Origin: Diadophis punctatus similis
Taxonomy: Eukaryota > Chordata > Lepidosauria > Squamata > Dipsadidae
Reading direction: 5' to 3'
DNA: 64,000 nt
NCBI GenBank assembly: GCA_023053685.1
Contig: JALIGW010000002.1
Location: 166,167,034-166,231,033, forward strand
Positions within the stretch are counted from its first letter, which is position 1; each line of letters begins with the position of its first letter. The notes beneath the pieces are model-generated. The model saw nothing but the letters and a program-made list of their open reading frames with translations. It did no database searches and was not told where the DNA came from. A program made the translations under genes and the position numbers. Below, one piece after another: positions 22,661 to 35,880 of this stretch.

Positions 22661-23904
22661 CAAGGTTAATTCACCTGGTGCAAAGATTTACAACAAACTA
22701 GGCATTTTCTGGAGAAAATGAAGGGGATCTCTCACTAAAAGGCTGACTATGTACTTTCAGAATTACTACATGAAATTGTGTTGTGTGAACATGTCTTTCA
22801 GGATGGGAGAAGTACAGGTGAATTAATTGTTCATAAGCATCAGAACTCATTGCAGTAATGTTGTTGATTTAGATCTGAAATGGAATTATTGTTGATGGTT
22901 TCTGAGATGCTCAAGATTTGTCAGGGACTCTCTGCCCCAGCTTGCAAATCAGTGCAAACATTTGCCTGGTATATCTTAGTGATGAGGATACAGATGTTTC
23001 TACTAGCCAGGAAGCTAGTAAGAGTCCCAGGAATAATCAATGGCAACTTTTCACAAAGTTTTAGAAGAAATTGATTATTTGATGTCTTGTGCGCACAAAG
23101 GCTTGCTGGATATATAAAGTGAAGGAAACAGACTGAACGTATTTTTTTTTGTCCTATACACATATAGGACACCCCATGACCTAATCCTAGTATTTCTTAT
23201 GGGGTTGGGACAGCTGAAAATTCTTAACACGTTCCATTAAATGGATCAGATTACAGCCGTGACAGGAGGCCAAGATTCTCAGTGCAAGAGCTCAGTGTCC
23301 TGATATGAGGCCAAATGTTGGGGTCACATATTTGAAATCTTCCCGACGAAATTCAATATCGAGATGGATCAAGAAGTGCTCACCACGTGAGGCTAATATC
23401 TTCCTGTACTGTCAGACTTGATCTAATCAGCCAATCAGCTTTGAGAGAGCCAAGTTAAGATGTTAACCGTATCAGTTCCAAAAGAAGGGCCTGTAGAGCC
23501 AGGTTGGTCTAAAAACATTCCACAGGTGATAACTACCTCAACATTATGGGAAAGAAACCTGGGGCAAATATGATTGCGCCCCTGCTACAGCTGTGTTGCT
23601 ACTTACAAAGTAACTTTCACTCCAAACACTTCCAGAAGCAGTTTTAAAGCTGCTTTTGTAGTGCCAGTTTTTAAAGCAGCCAGGAGGTCAACTGTGTCAT
23701 GTTTAGAGTCATTGTTATATCCATAGAAGGGATACAGTACATAGCTTTTGTTGTGACCCACAGGGGTCTCATTACCCTGCAACCCAAAGTCCAGGGAAAG
23801 CCTCTTATAGCATCTGAATTAATAGAAGGCCAATCAATTCCTTAGAAATGCATCATCACTATTATATTACAATATGAAATGGCCTGTTAAGTAAAGTAGT
23901 ATTT
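22661..23904. other. Non-coding DNA, nothing recognised
   Basis: Unique-looking sequence without gene or repeat signal. Confidence 0.5.
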
Positions 23905-24215
23905 TAAAGATGCTGAGCGCATGGGTCTTGAGCCCGGGTTCAAGACCCAAGCGCTGTGCAATGGGATGAGCTCTTTAACTTGCCCCGCCTCCTGCCAACC
24001 TATAGTTTGAAAACATGCAAATGTGAATAGATAAATAGATACCACTTTGTTTGGAAGGTAACAGCGCTCCATGTGCCTCGGCATAGTAGTCATGCTAGCC
24101 ACATGACCATAGAGATGTCTTCAGACAACGCTGGCTCCCTCGGCTAAGAAATGGGGATGAGCACCGCCCCCTAAAGTCAGACACAACTGGACAAGGGAAA
24201 CCTTTACCTTTATTT
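23905..24215 (+). repeat. Sauria-type SINE
   Basis: Opens with a decayed tRNA-like head (gatgctgagcgcatggg, gggttcaagaccc) and continues with the characteristic body: tgccaacctatagtttg, aaggtaacagcgctcc, ccacatgaccatagagatg, gagcaccgccccc. It ends gtcagacacaactgg and aacctttaccttt, a tail shared with Bov-B LINEs, which supply its reverse transcriptase. Confidence 0.85.
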
Positions 24216-24640
24216 TGTCTAATAAAAGCTCTGCTAGCAAGGTACCCTACATTCATAACAATTGGACATTTAGATTATATAGATTATATAACATCTTTCT
24301 TTTGTTTTAAATATTTTAGCTTCACAGAAAAGGCCAATTTGGGTTCATTACCTGGGTAACAATAAAAGTGTAACAAAAATCAAAACACAGAAGAAAACAT
24401 ACTTGAACTAGTCTAGTACATCCAGGTTTTAGGTTTGTTCCAGGTCAGTTCCAGATGTGAAATTATGAGGTCACGGACCAAAGGCAGGGGGAAACTTAAA
24501 TGTTTAGATTTTTTTTAAAAAAATGCAGAATGATAATTGATCCATAAACTTAATTATTACAGAGTTAATAAAGTTCTCTGAGAAACAGATTAAAATGGAT
24601 GTTGAATGCTGAAACTCATGACAAATATGACAAGACACAT
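24216..24640. other. Non-coding DNA, nothing recognised
   Basis: AT-rich sequence without recognised features. Confidence 0.5.
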
Positions 24641-24674
24641 GACAAATGTATCTTTTCTTTTATGTACACTGAGA

Positions 24675-24830
24675 GCATATGCACCAAAGACAAATTCCTT
24701 GTGTGTCCAATCACACTTGGCCAATAAAGAATTCTATTCTATTCTATTCTATTCTATTCTATTCTATTCTATTCTATTCTATTCTATTCTATTCTATTCT
24801 ATTCTATTCTATTCTATTCTATTCTATTCT
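24675..24830 (+). repeat. LINE/SINE-like 3' tail leading into (ATTCT)20
   Basis: The tail agacaaattccttgtgtgtc, caatcacacttggccaataa precedes exactly 20 uninterrupted ATTCT units (24731-24830). The same tail without an expansion lies inverted at 63388-63424. Long ATTCT/AGAAT tracts after LINE tails are known from snake genomes. Confidence 0.85.
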
Positions 24831-26433
24831 CCATAAGAATCTGGTGAAAAGATATCTGTTTTGATTGTTGGGGACTTCAAGGTCACACTGAGAAATGGCT
24901 TGCTATCACCATTATCTTTAAAGAATGTGCTCCCTTACTAACCTTAATCAAGTATTTTTCCAGTTTCTGTTATGTACATTTCTGACTCTTGACCTCTCTC
25001 CATTTCTATTCAGTTTGGCAATTAATAGAAATAAGATGATCAGAATTTGAAAAACAGAAGAGTTTTTATCTTCACTGCGCCAAACCCTGACATTAAAGCC
25101 TATTACATGGCTATATTTGGCAAGGAAAAAAAAACACCTTGTATTTCAAAATAGTAAATGAAATCCTCTACTATAAAGGATTGATCTTTTGCCAAGAATG
25201 TAAAATAGCCAATATCTCCATCCAGAACAAACAATCCTCATTTCCCAGTCACTTCCAAGACCATATTCTCTTCTTCAAATTATAGGAGAAATGTTAATTT
25301 TTTTCTTTATGTCTAATTCAATTTCCACTATCAAAACATAAAAATAACCTTCCTTCTAACATAGGTAGAAGGCCAAAATGGTTAAGTGCAAAAACATCAC
25401 CATGGTTCAAAAGGTTTTTTTTAACTGCATGATCAAATTTGATGTCACCATCAGAAGAATTCAATTAACTGCAGCCCATTCTTAAGATGTTTATTTCAAA
25501 ATCTTCAGTAAAAATGTGCAAAATTACAACCTTCCCTGTTAGGGAATTGTCTTCTTTTGAAATTAGTAGACCATAAAACTTCACCGAAGTTATTTGCCAT
25601 GCTCTGGTAAAATGTTCCTGTTCTTGATGAAAAGGAACCTTTTTAATAGTGGAAAAAGTAGTTTGCCAACGAAATCAAGTGGAATATTTTAAATGGCAAA
25701 ATAACACTTTCATAAAAACCACACACAATCTTTAAAACTTTACAAATGCAACAATACTTGCTTGTCCATACCTTGTTATCTCCTTCAGAGGAGGAGGAAG
25801 ATGAAGAACATGGGTCGTGGTCCTAAGTAATATTTACATAGGTAGTATATGCCTGCAAGGTTAATACTTAACTCTTCTCATGCAAGACCACAAGTAATAC
25901 AGAAACCTTTTTTTGCTGCCCTTTGCTTCTTGGAATACACTCTTAGATTTTGCATGTTGGCCAAGCGTGCATAAAACTTGGACCTCAGGGATGACATTCT
26001 GAACTGGAAGGCTGATTGATTAATTGGCATACCAATAATAGATATGGTCTCAATGTTCTGCATGTGAAATTAACTTTGTGTTTTTAATCCGTGGTGCTTA
26101 TTTCTTGTTAATTAGTTCTGCTGCTTTGGATAAAAACCTTTATTTGGCCTCAGATTGGAGTATGAGAGGGAAAATCAAGTGGAGTTCCACATTTTATCTG
26201 ATGAAGCTCGAACCACGATTAAATATAAACAGAGGGAAATGAGGTCCAGTTATTGAACTTGACTTTGAGTGCAGCTCCAAAGGGTCTGGACAGTTAGATG
26301 CATGACCCTTCCCCGCTTGCACCTAACCACAATACAATCTTTTTTTTTTTGCCATGCTTGTGTGATGTTGCCTTTGTTTGTCCCCAAGTCACGAGCTAGA
26401 AGATACTGCTTTGGGCTTCACCCTGGTACTGAG
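24831..26433. other. Non-coding DNA, nothing recognised
   Basis: 1.6 kb without obvious repeats or coding signal. It could contain conserved non-coding sequence. Confidence 0.5.
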
Positions 26434-26668
26434 TATAGCAATAGCAATAGCACTTTACTTATATACCGCTTCATAGTCCTTTACAGCCCTCTCTAAGCGG
26501 TTTACAGGGTTCAGCATATTGCCCCCAACAATCTGGGTCCTCATTTTACCAACCTCGGAAGGATGGAAGGCTGAGTCAACCTTGAGCCTAGTGAGATTTG
26601 AACAGCTGAACTGCTGAACTAGCAGTCAGCCTGCAGTCGCAGCATTTAACCACTGTGCCACCTGGGCT
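26434..26668 (-). repeat. tRNA-derived SINE with (ATTGCT)n tail
   Basis: On the minus strand the head reads ggtggcacagtggttaaatg (A box) and ctgttcaaatctc (B box), then ccttccatccttccgagg, ggacccagattgttggg, and ends in tatataagt with repeated attgct. It is the same family as 35655-35880 and 41472-41703. Confidence 0.85.
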
Positions 26669-27868
26669 CTTCAGCTTCAGGGTGTGTAAAATCTGCTAGG
26701 TTTTGTCATCTGTCACCATGGAAGAAAGTGAAGTGATCGCAGTGATTTGAAACAGAAGCAAATGAGGCATGATGGGCACCAGCAATGGTGATAATTTTAG
26801 CTTTCACTGAGGTAAGGAAGGGTGGAGAACAGTTGAACTCAGAACTGAGGAAAGAATCTTAATCTGAAATATTGTTATGAGACGGAAGAACAGGTAAGTA
26901 TGTATTTTTCCTCCTTTAGTTCTTTCTCTCTATTCCAGCCCTTTTAGGCATATTCATTCTCTCTTTTCTGCTTATGCAGATGAATGTCACCCAAGGAATT
27001 GGTACTCCTATAACAGCTGACTTAACATAGTTTGATCAAACACAATGCTGGTACTCTTTTGGATTGTTTTCGATCTCCTGGGAATTAGATGAAAGATCCC
27101 TTTTTAGTGTTCCCACCAGAACAACTAGCCCAGTTCAGTGTTTCATGAGAAAAGAAGCATAAGATTCTTGTCTTCTGTCTGTATCACTCTCCAAACTGGT
27201 ATTTTATTTATTAAATTTATGTGCTGCCTATCTCATCCAGAGGTTACAAGTACTCTCCAAATGAACATCATGACACTCAAGAGTTGAACCATAACACATA
27301 GAATTCTCCATCCTGACCAAGTTGGCTAAAATTCTGGGAGCAGCAGCCTCAACACATCTGGACGACAGCAGTTTGGGGCAGATTGACCTAAATCAACTAT
27401 CCACAGGTAGCTTTGGTGGTTAATTTGCCCTATTTTTAATCCATCATTGGTTTCCTGTCAAAGCTATTAAGCAGAGGGAGGAAGGCAAGGTATGTCCAAA
27501 CAGCAAAGCAATCCATCTTCCACAATTGTTGAAATTCAGCTCTTTATAACCTCTAGAATGCTCAAGAAAGAAAGAAGGAAAAGGCAATTGGATAGACTGA
27601 AGAATAGGATGTGGCAGAATCATGCCATAGGATGAACTTCTTTTATAGCTCTGGTCCTTGAATCCTCATGACTACTTCAAGGACCAAAGCTGCTTACCTT
27701 TTCAGCAAAATTCAGAGCAAATGACATAGCAGGTTGTTTCTCCATATCTAGCAAGTCTCCCGTGATTGATTCAGAGGCCAGGGCTTGTGGCAGATGCTGA
27801 AATTTCCCACCTTAGCAGCCACTGAAGCAAGAGTAGGCAAAGAGGAAGCAAGCTATGTATCTCAAACC
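26669..27868. other. Non-coding DNA with a decayed MITE
   Basis: Mostly unique. A weak copy of the palindromic 'attctgggag' MITE may lie at about 27310-27400 (aattctccatcctgacc, aaaattctgggagcagc). No gene. Confidence 0.45.
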
Positions 27869-27876
27869 CCCTAGCC

Positions 27877-28311
27877 CAGTGATGGCGAACCTATGGCATG
27901 GGTGCCACAGGTGGCACGCGGAGCCATATCTGCCGGCACACGAGCCATTGCCTAGCTCAGCTCCATCGCGCATGTGCGCACTGGCCAGCTGATTTTTGGC
28001 TCGCATGGAGGCTCTGGGAGGGTGTTTTCGGCTTCCGGAGGGCCTCCGGGGGGACTGGGAAGGGTGTTTTTGCCCTCCCCAGGCTCCAGGGAAGCCTCTG
28101 GAACCTGGGGAGGATGAAAAATGGGCCTACCAGGCCCACCAGAAGTTCGGAAACGGACCATTTCTGGCCTCCAGAGGGCCTCCAGGGGAGCGGGGAAGGC
28201 CGTTTTCGCCCTCCCCAGGCATTGAATTATGGGTGTGGGCACTCGCACATGCGCGATAGCACGCGTGCATGCACTTTCGGCACCCGAGGGAAAAAAGGTT
28301 CGCCATCACTG
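27877..28311. mobile_element. hAT-type MITE (435 bp), CAGTGATGG family, perfect 8-bp TSD
   Basis: Ends CAGTGATGGCGAACCT and AGGTTCGCCATCACTG-like (aaggttcgccatcactg). The octamer ccctagcc is repeated at 27869-27876 and 28312-28319. The GC-rich interior contains repeated ggcctccaggg/ccctccccaggc blocks and two gcgcatgtgcgc-like motifs. Confidence 0.9.
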
Positions 28312-28319
28312 CCCTAGCC

Positions 28320-29885
<1,566 letters not shown>

Positions 29886-30195
29886 TTCGGGTTCTGGATA
29901 ATTCAGAATAAGAGCTGGAAGGGACCTTGGAGGTTTTCTAGCCCAACCCCCTGCTCAAGAAGGAGACCCTATATCATTTCAGACAAATGGCTGTCCAGTC
30001 TCTTCTTAAAAACCTCCAGTAATGAAGCACCCACAGCTTCTAAAGGCAAGCTATCCCACTGGTTAATTGTTCTCATTGTTAGGAATTTTCTCCTTAGTTC
30101 TAGGTTACTTCTCTCCTTGATTAGTTTTCATCCATTGTTTCTTGCCTTGCCTTCTGGTGCTTTGGAAAATAGGTTGATTATTCAATTTAATGGAA
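29886..30195 (-). repeat. CR1-type LINE 3' end
   Basis: Reads, reversed, as a CR1 3' region: agagctggaagggaccttgg, tctagcccaaccccctgctc, aaacctccagtaatgaagc, ttaattgttctcattgttag, tagttctaggttactt. The element's 3' terminus is at the left, where gaataa/attcag suggests an ATTCT-type tail. Better preserved than the copy at 1075-1335. Confidence 0.75.
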
Positions 30196-30238
30196 TACCA
30201 TGCCCAATATGGGATAGCTGTCTACCTTCCCTCTAGAT

Positions 30239-30543
30239 CAGTGGTTCCCAACCTGGGGGTCGGGACCCCTTTGGGGGTCGAATGACCATTTCCCAGGGGT
30301 CACCCCGGCATCCTCAGCCCCCCCCACTGCCACAAGCCTGGCCATATCGCGCCCCACAACCCGCGCCCCCACCGCGCTCCACCCCGCTGCCGCCATTTGG
30401 GTTATTTTACCATCTGCGCATGCGCAGCACGCTTTGTGCATGCGCAGAGGGTAAAAGAACCCAAATGGCGGTGGTGGGGTGGGTCGCGGGGGGGCGCGGG
30501 GGCGGGGCGTGGGTCGCGGCATTAGGAAGGTTGGGAACCACTG
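30239..30543. mobile_element. hAT-type MITE (305 bp), CAGTGGTTCCCAACCT family, perfect 8-bp TSD
   Basis: Ends CAGTGGTTCCCAACCT and AGGTTGGGAACCACTG. The octamer ctctagat is repeated at 30231-30238 and 30544-30551. The centre is a second inverted repeat (ccatttgggttattttac / gtaaaagaacccaaatgg) enclosing an exact NRF1 palindrome (30415-30426) and a near one (30435-30446). Confidence 0.92.
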
Positions 30544-30551
30544 CTCTAGAT

Positions 30552-30819
30552 GTATATGACTGATCCTATTCATATAGCTACACCTGATGGCTACTATGGA
30601 CATCAAGAAGCTTTCACATATAAATGTCCCAGTACTACCAGTCAAAAGATATTTCTCAGCTATTCCATATTATTCTCCCTCAGTTCTTTTCTGGTAAAAA
30701 AAAAAGAGAGGGGAAAATAGGCAGGAAAAATGGTGAGCAAGACAGAGGGAAAAAATGGTTGAAACCCACATCTGGAAACATCCTAAATTCAGTAGTCCTT
30801 TGAAAAGCTTCTCGTGAAG
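30552..30819. other. Non-coding DNA, nothing recognised
   Basis: No feature seen. Confidence 0.5.
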
Positions 30820-30821
30820 TA

Positions 30822-31354
30822 CCGTATATACTCAAGTATAAGCCGAGTTTTTCAGCCCACTTTTTGGGCTGAAAAAAGCCACCTCGGCTTATACTTGAGT
30901 CAGTGAAAAATTTGCCCAAAATGGAGGAGAAAAAGGGGCGGGGCCATGCCGCTGGGTGGCGCCCCTGTGAGTTTCCCCTCCCTCTGTGTCAGTTTGCCGC
31001 GCAGCGCGCACCGCACCATCCCCCCTCCTCACGTTCTAATGTAATGCAGGGCTGTCTTACGATTCCCCTTCCTCCCCCTCCTGCCGCTCTGCAACGCTGT
31101 CCCACCTCCTCCTTGTTGATACCATATTGTTTTTATTGACCCTCTTTTCCACTTACAGAGCTAGTTTACTGTTTTTCTTTGAAATAAATATTCAAAAACA
31201 TTATTGGTATCTAGTTTTATTTTTGAAATTTACCAGTAGCTGCTGCATTTCCCACCCTAGGCTTATACTCGAGTCAATAACTTTTCCAGTTTTTTGTGGT
31301 AAAATTAGGTGCCTCGGCTTATATTCGGGTCGGCCTATACTCGAGTATATACGG
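30822..31354. mobile_element. TA-flanked MITE (533 bp) with subterminal hairpins, CCGTATATACTC family
   Basis: Starts CCGTATATACTCAAG and ends CTCGAGTATATACGG, with TA on both sides. Just inside the left end, actcaagtataagccgag pairs with ctcggcttatacttgagt to form a hairpin of about 75 bp. The right end has a similar arrangement of cggcttata and actcgag motifs. The interior is GC-rich with no transposase. Confidence 0.8.
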
Positions 31355-31356
31355 TA

Positions 31357-32410
31357 GTCAAATTGGGAGGTTTTCAATGTGTCTTCTGAGGAATTTGGGG
31401 CTTCTTAATTTTTTTGTGTCAATTATTACAGGTCTACTATAAAGCAAACAAAAAAACTAAACACTCTCCACTATGATTATAAATCTTAAAACAGTGATAA
31501 TTGTCACCACTTGCTTGTTGTTTGCCCACCACTGTCCCTAATATTAGAACACTATACTAATATTAGAATATTATTACTTCAGCTTGAATTCATAGATATC
31601 ATTTGAAGCAAAGGCATTTCTTTTTTGATTTTTTGAATATATTATACACTATAGCTATATTACAATTTTAGCATGAATCTTAATCCCACACTCAGGACCT
31701 AACATCTATATGATGATGTATTATTGACATTGACTTAATTTTGCATTCATTAAACACTGTATATTCATTTCATTCTACACTGAAATACTTTGAATTCATC
31801 CTTTCCCCCCAGTTCCTGACATGTGGTTTACTTTAGCTTACATTCATCACTAATGTGATATATTTGAAACATATTTCCTTTGACTAACCTTCAAGGCAAT
31901 TCCCACATTCAGTAATCGATATTCAATTATAGCAGACAATTGAAATCTTGAATTAACTGGAGGCTCAGAGATATGCATGCCAGAACTTGCAACTATGGGA
32001 AACTCTGCTCAGCAAGAATGCCACAAAAATGTAGGTCAAATGCTTGGAGTCCAGCTGACTCATGTCTTGAAGAATTATATTTGCCAGAAGAATCAGCTGG
32101 GGAAATTTAATTAGCACACTCTCCTAGCTATCATTGTGACATCCTTGACCAAATCACAGCCAGCTGTGGGCTGCTTGGATTGCACCTGGCAACTGAGCTG
32201 AGTCAGCACATGCTTGTAGATGAACTGCTTCAACTAACAAAGGTGCAGATTTGTTTTTACTCATGAGTTACTACAAGCAGGACTAAATGCAGCCTATTGC
32301 ATGAAAACCCACTTCTTTTCTATAGGTACCAATCTTACTTTGAAACATTGAGAAGCAATTGGTCCAAGCTTCAGACATCAAACCATTTCCCTATCTCCAT
32401 TTCTATATTC
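31357..32410. other. Non-coding DNA, nothing recognised
   Basis: AT-rich unique sequence. Confidence 0.5.
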
Positions 32411-33197
32411 TGTGTTGTTGTTGTTAGTTGCGAAGTCATGTCCGACCCATTGCGACCCCATGGACTACATTCCTTGAGGCCTTCCTGTCCTCTACCATCC
32501 CCCAGAGTCCATTTAAGCTCACACCTATTGCTTCAAATGACTCCATCCAGCCATCTTGTTCTCTGTCGTCCCCTTCTTCTTTTGCCCTCAATCTTTCCCA
32601 GCATTAGGCTCTTCTCCAGTGAGTCCGTCCTTCTCATTTGGTGGCCAAAGTATTTGAGTTTCATCTTCAAGATCTGGCCTTCTAAAGAGCAGTCAGGGTT
32701 GATCTCCTCTAGGACTGACTTGTTTGTTCGCGTTGCAGTCAGGGGTGAAATCCTCCCGGTTTGCTCTTACCTGTCGGTTGCCGCAAAGCCTTTGGAGCCT
32801 TTTGCCCTCTGCACATGCAGAATGCTTTGCGCATGTGCAGAGGGCAAAAGAACTCAAATCTTGGCATCCAGGTGGCCGGGGGCAGCGGGCGGGGGCAGCC
32901 CCGCACCGCGAATGCCACCAGCTCCAAAGGCTCTGCGGCGACCGACAGGTAAGAGCGAACCGGGAGGATTTCACCCCTGGTTGCAGTCCAAGGGACTCGC
33001 AGGAGTCTTCTCCAGCACCATAGTTCAAAGGCCTCAATTCTTTGGCGCTCAGCCTTTCTTATGGTCCAACTTTCACAGCCATACATTGCAACTGGGAAAA
33101 CCATAGCCTTGACTATATACACTTTTGTTGGCAGGGTGATGTCTCTGCTTTTTAGTACTCTGTCTAGATTTGCCATAGCTCTCCTCCCCAGGAGCAA
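32411..33197 (-). mobile_element. Bov-B (RTE) LINE 3' part, split by a hAT MITE
   Basis: The minus-strand frame from 33197 reads MLLGRRAMANLDRVLKSRD, ITLPTKVYIVKAMVFPV, MYGCESWTIRK and FELWCWRRLLRVPWTA, the C-terminal part of Bov-B reverse transcriptase. The element resumes after the MITE and ends at about 32411 in a (CAA)n-type tail (tgttgttgttgtt on the plus strand). It is truncated at its 5' end. Bov-B is the LINE whose tail is shared by Sauria SINEs such as that at 23905. Confidence 0.9.
32740..32979. mobile_element. hAT-type MITE (240 bp) inside Bov-B, perfect 8-bp TSD
   Basis: Terminal repeats CAGGGGTGAAATCCTCCC and GGGAGGATTTCACCCCTG are perfect and extend further inward (ggtttgctcttacctgtcgg / ccgacaggtaagagcgaacc). 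The octamer gttgcagt flanks both sides (32732-32739, 32980-32987) and belongs to Bov-B sequence. A near-NRF1 motif lies at 32828-32839. Confidence 0.93.
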
Positions 33198-33399
33198 GCG
33201 TCTTTTAATTTATTGGCTGTAATAGGAGAGTTAAATAGGAGAGAGCTGACACTTCAACATTTTTGCATCAAGAACTACATTTTTCAATGCTGCCTCCATT
33301 TCCACCAAGGATGTATCCAGAGGGCAGCATTTTTGCCATTGGGTCTGAATAGGGAACAACAGACTTCAACTCAACCCTTGCAGGAACAGGTGGTTCTGG

Positions 33400-34095
33400 A
33401 GACTTTCCATCTTTAGTTGTGGATGGGCTTGCAAGTACTCCAGATAGAACTTGTGTGCAATTTGGGGGTCATTCTGGATTTACAGTCGCTGTTCCAAGAG
33501 CAGATAGTAGCTGTGGCTACAAGGGCCTTTGCACATTTACATGTTGTGTACCAATTATGCCTGTTCCTGGACCATGATCATGGTTACTCATGCCTTGGTC
33601 ACCTCCCAACTGAACTACTATACATGGGGCTGCCCTTGAAAAGTACTCAGAAGCTTCAGCTGTTACCAAATGCGGTGGGGTGGGCAGTTACTGTACATGC
33701 ACTCCTCATTCGGTACATTGACCTTTATTCCACAAACTGCAGTGGTTTCCAGATGAAGTATATTTCTGAGCTCAACTCAAGGTGTTGATGGTCACCTGTC
33801 AAGCCTCTCATTCTTGGGTCACTTATGGGACCCTCTCTCCCTGGTTCTTTTCTATTGTGGCACCCACCTCTGAAACATCATTCCTTCAGAGATTTAAGAT
33901 CCTTCTCTGACCCTACCGGCTTCCCATAAGACTCTGAAGACCAGGCTTTTGTTACCAAGCCTGGGCCTCTGGGTTTGGGGTTAAGCCTGTATCATGACTG
34001 TAGTTATTGTTTTGGTCATTTATCTTTGTGACGGTCTATGTTATTAATTGGTTTGTTATGTTTTTATCTTATTTTTAATTGTTGTTAATTGCCCA
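33400..34095 (+). pseudogene. CR1/L2-like LINE reverse-transcriptase remnant
   Basis: The frame at 33417-33788 shows CNLGVILDLQSLFQEQI and a following block LYMGLPLKSTQKLQLLPNAV, typical of the region after the RT core in CR1/L2-type LINEs. Further frames hold a shifted continuation. It is decayed and without a clear 3' end before the TA-flanked element. Confidence 0.65.
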
Positions 34096-34104
34096 GTTGA
34101 GTTA

Positions 34105-35185
34105 CCGTATTTTTCGGAGTATAAGATGCACCTTTTTACTCCCAAAAAAGAGGGTGAAAATTTGGGTGCGTCTTATACACCGAATGTAGCCCTACCCACC
34201 TGCCAGCCCCCACCCTTCGGAGGTTTCCAGCCTCCATGCGTCGCATTTTTGTCCGGTTCCAGCCATTGCTGGCCACCGCCGCCGCTGCTGCCCGGAACAG
34301 CTGCCGCCACTGCCAGCTGCTGCCGCCGCCTGCCACCACCCCTGTCCCCGCTGCCCCCACCACCACTGCCCCCGCCCCCGAAATCCCCCCTGCCGCTGTT
34401 CCTGCCCGAAGCCTGCCGCCTGAGGAGCCGCTGCAGCCGTTGCTGGCCGCCGCTGCCCCCGCCGCTACCCGAAGCGAGCCACCACCGCCGCTACTGCCCA
34501 ACCCCCCCCACCGCCTGAAGCCTGCTCCCGAGGCACCACCGCTGCCGTTGCTGCCGAAGAGAGCCGACAGGTTAGAACTTTTTCTTTAAATGTTTATTTT
34601 TAAATGTTTTTTTTAAGGTTGCCAAGTGGAGGAGAAATTCTGGGAGTTGAAGTCCACAAGTTTGAAGACCTTTGCACCCCTCTTGGCAAGTTTAAGACTT
34701 GTGGACTTCAACTCCCATTCCTGAGCTAGGATGACTGGAGGAGGAATTCTGGGGGTGCAAGGGTCTTCAAACTTGTGGACTTCAACTCCCAGAATTCCTC
34801 CTCCAGTCATGCTAGCTCAGGAATTGGAGTTGAAGTCCACAAGTCTTAAAGCTGTCAAGTTTGAAGACCCCTGGGTTAGGGGTTAGGGGTGCAAGGGTCT
34901 TCAAACTTGGCAAGCTTAAGACTTGTGGACTTCAACTCCCATTCCTGAGCTAGCATGACTGGAGGAGGAATTCTGGGAGTTGAAGTCCACAAGTCTTAAA
35001 GCTGTCAAGTTTGAAGTTTGTAAAAAGTGTACATGGTTGTAAAAAGTGTACATGGTTGTAAAAAGTATTCTGCTACACTGGTATTTTATTAAATAATATA
35101 TTACTACACCATTTGGTTCAGAATACTTTTTTCCTTGTTTTCCTCCTCTAAAATCTAGGTGCGTCTTATACTCCAAAAAATACAG
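34105..35185 (+). mobile_element. TA-flanked MITE-like element (1081 bp), CCGTATTTTTCGG family
   Basis: Starts CCGTATTTTTCGGAGTATAA and ends TTATACTCCAAAAAATACAG, with TA on both sides. The left end contains a hairpin (gtataagatgcacc / gggtgcgtcttatac). A 350-bp very GC- and Pro-codon-rich segment (34190-34580) follows, then clustered palindromes (34613-35020) and an 18-bp tandem (about 35025-35070). Its two ends match the reversed ends of 58321-59305, so both are one family. No transposase is seen. Confidence 0.78.
34613..35020. repeat. Cluster of inverted repeats (palindromic hAT-like MITE units)
   Basis: The segment 34919-35017 (acttgtggacttcaactccc, attcctgagctagcatgact, ggaggaggaattctggg) occurs directly at about 34692-34750 and inverted at about 34771-34870. 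Each also contains its own palindrome around 'actcccagaattc'. Confidence 0.8.
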
Positions 35186-35187
35186 TA

Positions 35188-35654
35188 TGTTTTTCAGATG
35201 GGCAATCACATAAATTGAATGAATGAATATACTGTAGATCTATCATTTTAGAGATGATACAATCTCAAAAAAAAAAGGAAAGCTATGAGGTCATGGCAGA
35301 AGAAAGGACATTTCTATTTAGAAGCAAATTTTGCGGTGGCCAAAGTCCTTCTTATATATAATTTCAATAATCCTTAGGTCAAGTCTTCCTATACAAGTCT
35401 TCCTCTATTCAAATTGCCAATCATAGCCTAAGACAAAAAATAATAATAGTCTTGCTTGGCTCACCTAGGAAGTTCATGGCAAAGGACAGGGTAACAATTG
35501 ATCCAAAGATATAGATGGGATTCCGTAGTCTTCCTCACACCATTCCTTAGCTTATCCTTTGTTTATTTCAACAATGCGCTTAGAGTTTACACATGCATGA
35601 ATGACAGCTGCCCATTACTATGTTTTCAATAGTTGGGAGATCTTATCTGTTTTA
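35188..35654. other. Non-coding DNA, nothing recognised
   Basis: AT-rich sequence with no feature seen. Confidence 0.5.
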
Positions 35655-35880
35655 GCTGTGGTGGCGTAGTGGTTAGAATGAAGTATTGCAGGCTAACTCT
35701 GCATTCCACTGCCAGGAGTTCGATCCTGATTGGCTCAAGGTTGACCCATTCTTCCATCCTTCCAAGGTCGGTAAAATGAGGACCCAGATTGTTGGAGGCA
35801 ATATGGTGACTCTGTAAACTGCTTAGAGAGGGCTGCAAAGCACTGTGAAGCAGTATATAAGTCTAAGTGCTATTGCTATT
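35655..35880 (+). repeat. tRNA-derived SINE with ATTGCT tail
   Basis: Head with A box (ggtggcgtagtggttagaatg) and B box (gagttcgatcctg), body ttccatccttccaaggtc and ggacccagattgttgg, tail tatataagtctaagtgctattgctatt. Plus-strand copy of the family at 26434 and 41472. Confidence 0.88.

Noticed and set aside
32297..33106. 269-codon plus-strand frame
   Set aside because: Antisense shadow of the Bov-B coding strand plus the hAT MITE.
34048..34518. 156-codon Pro-rich frame and its antisense Gly/Ala-rich frame
   Set aside because: Low-complexity translation of the GC-rich interior of a TA-flanked element, without start context or homology.
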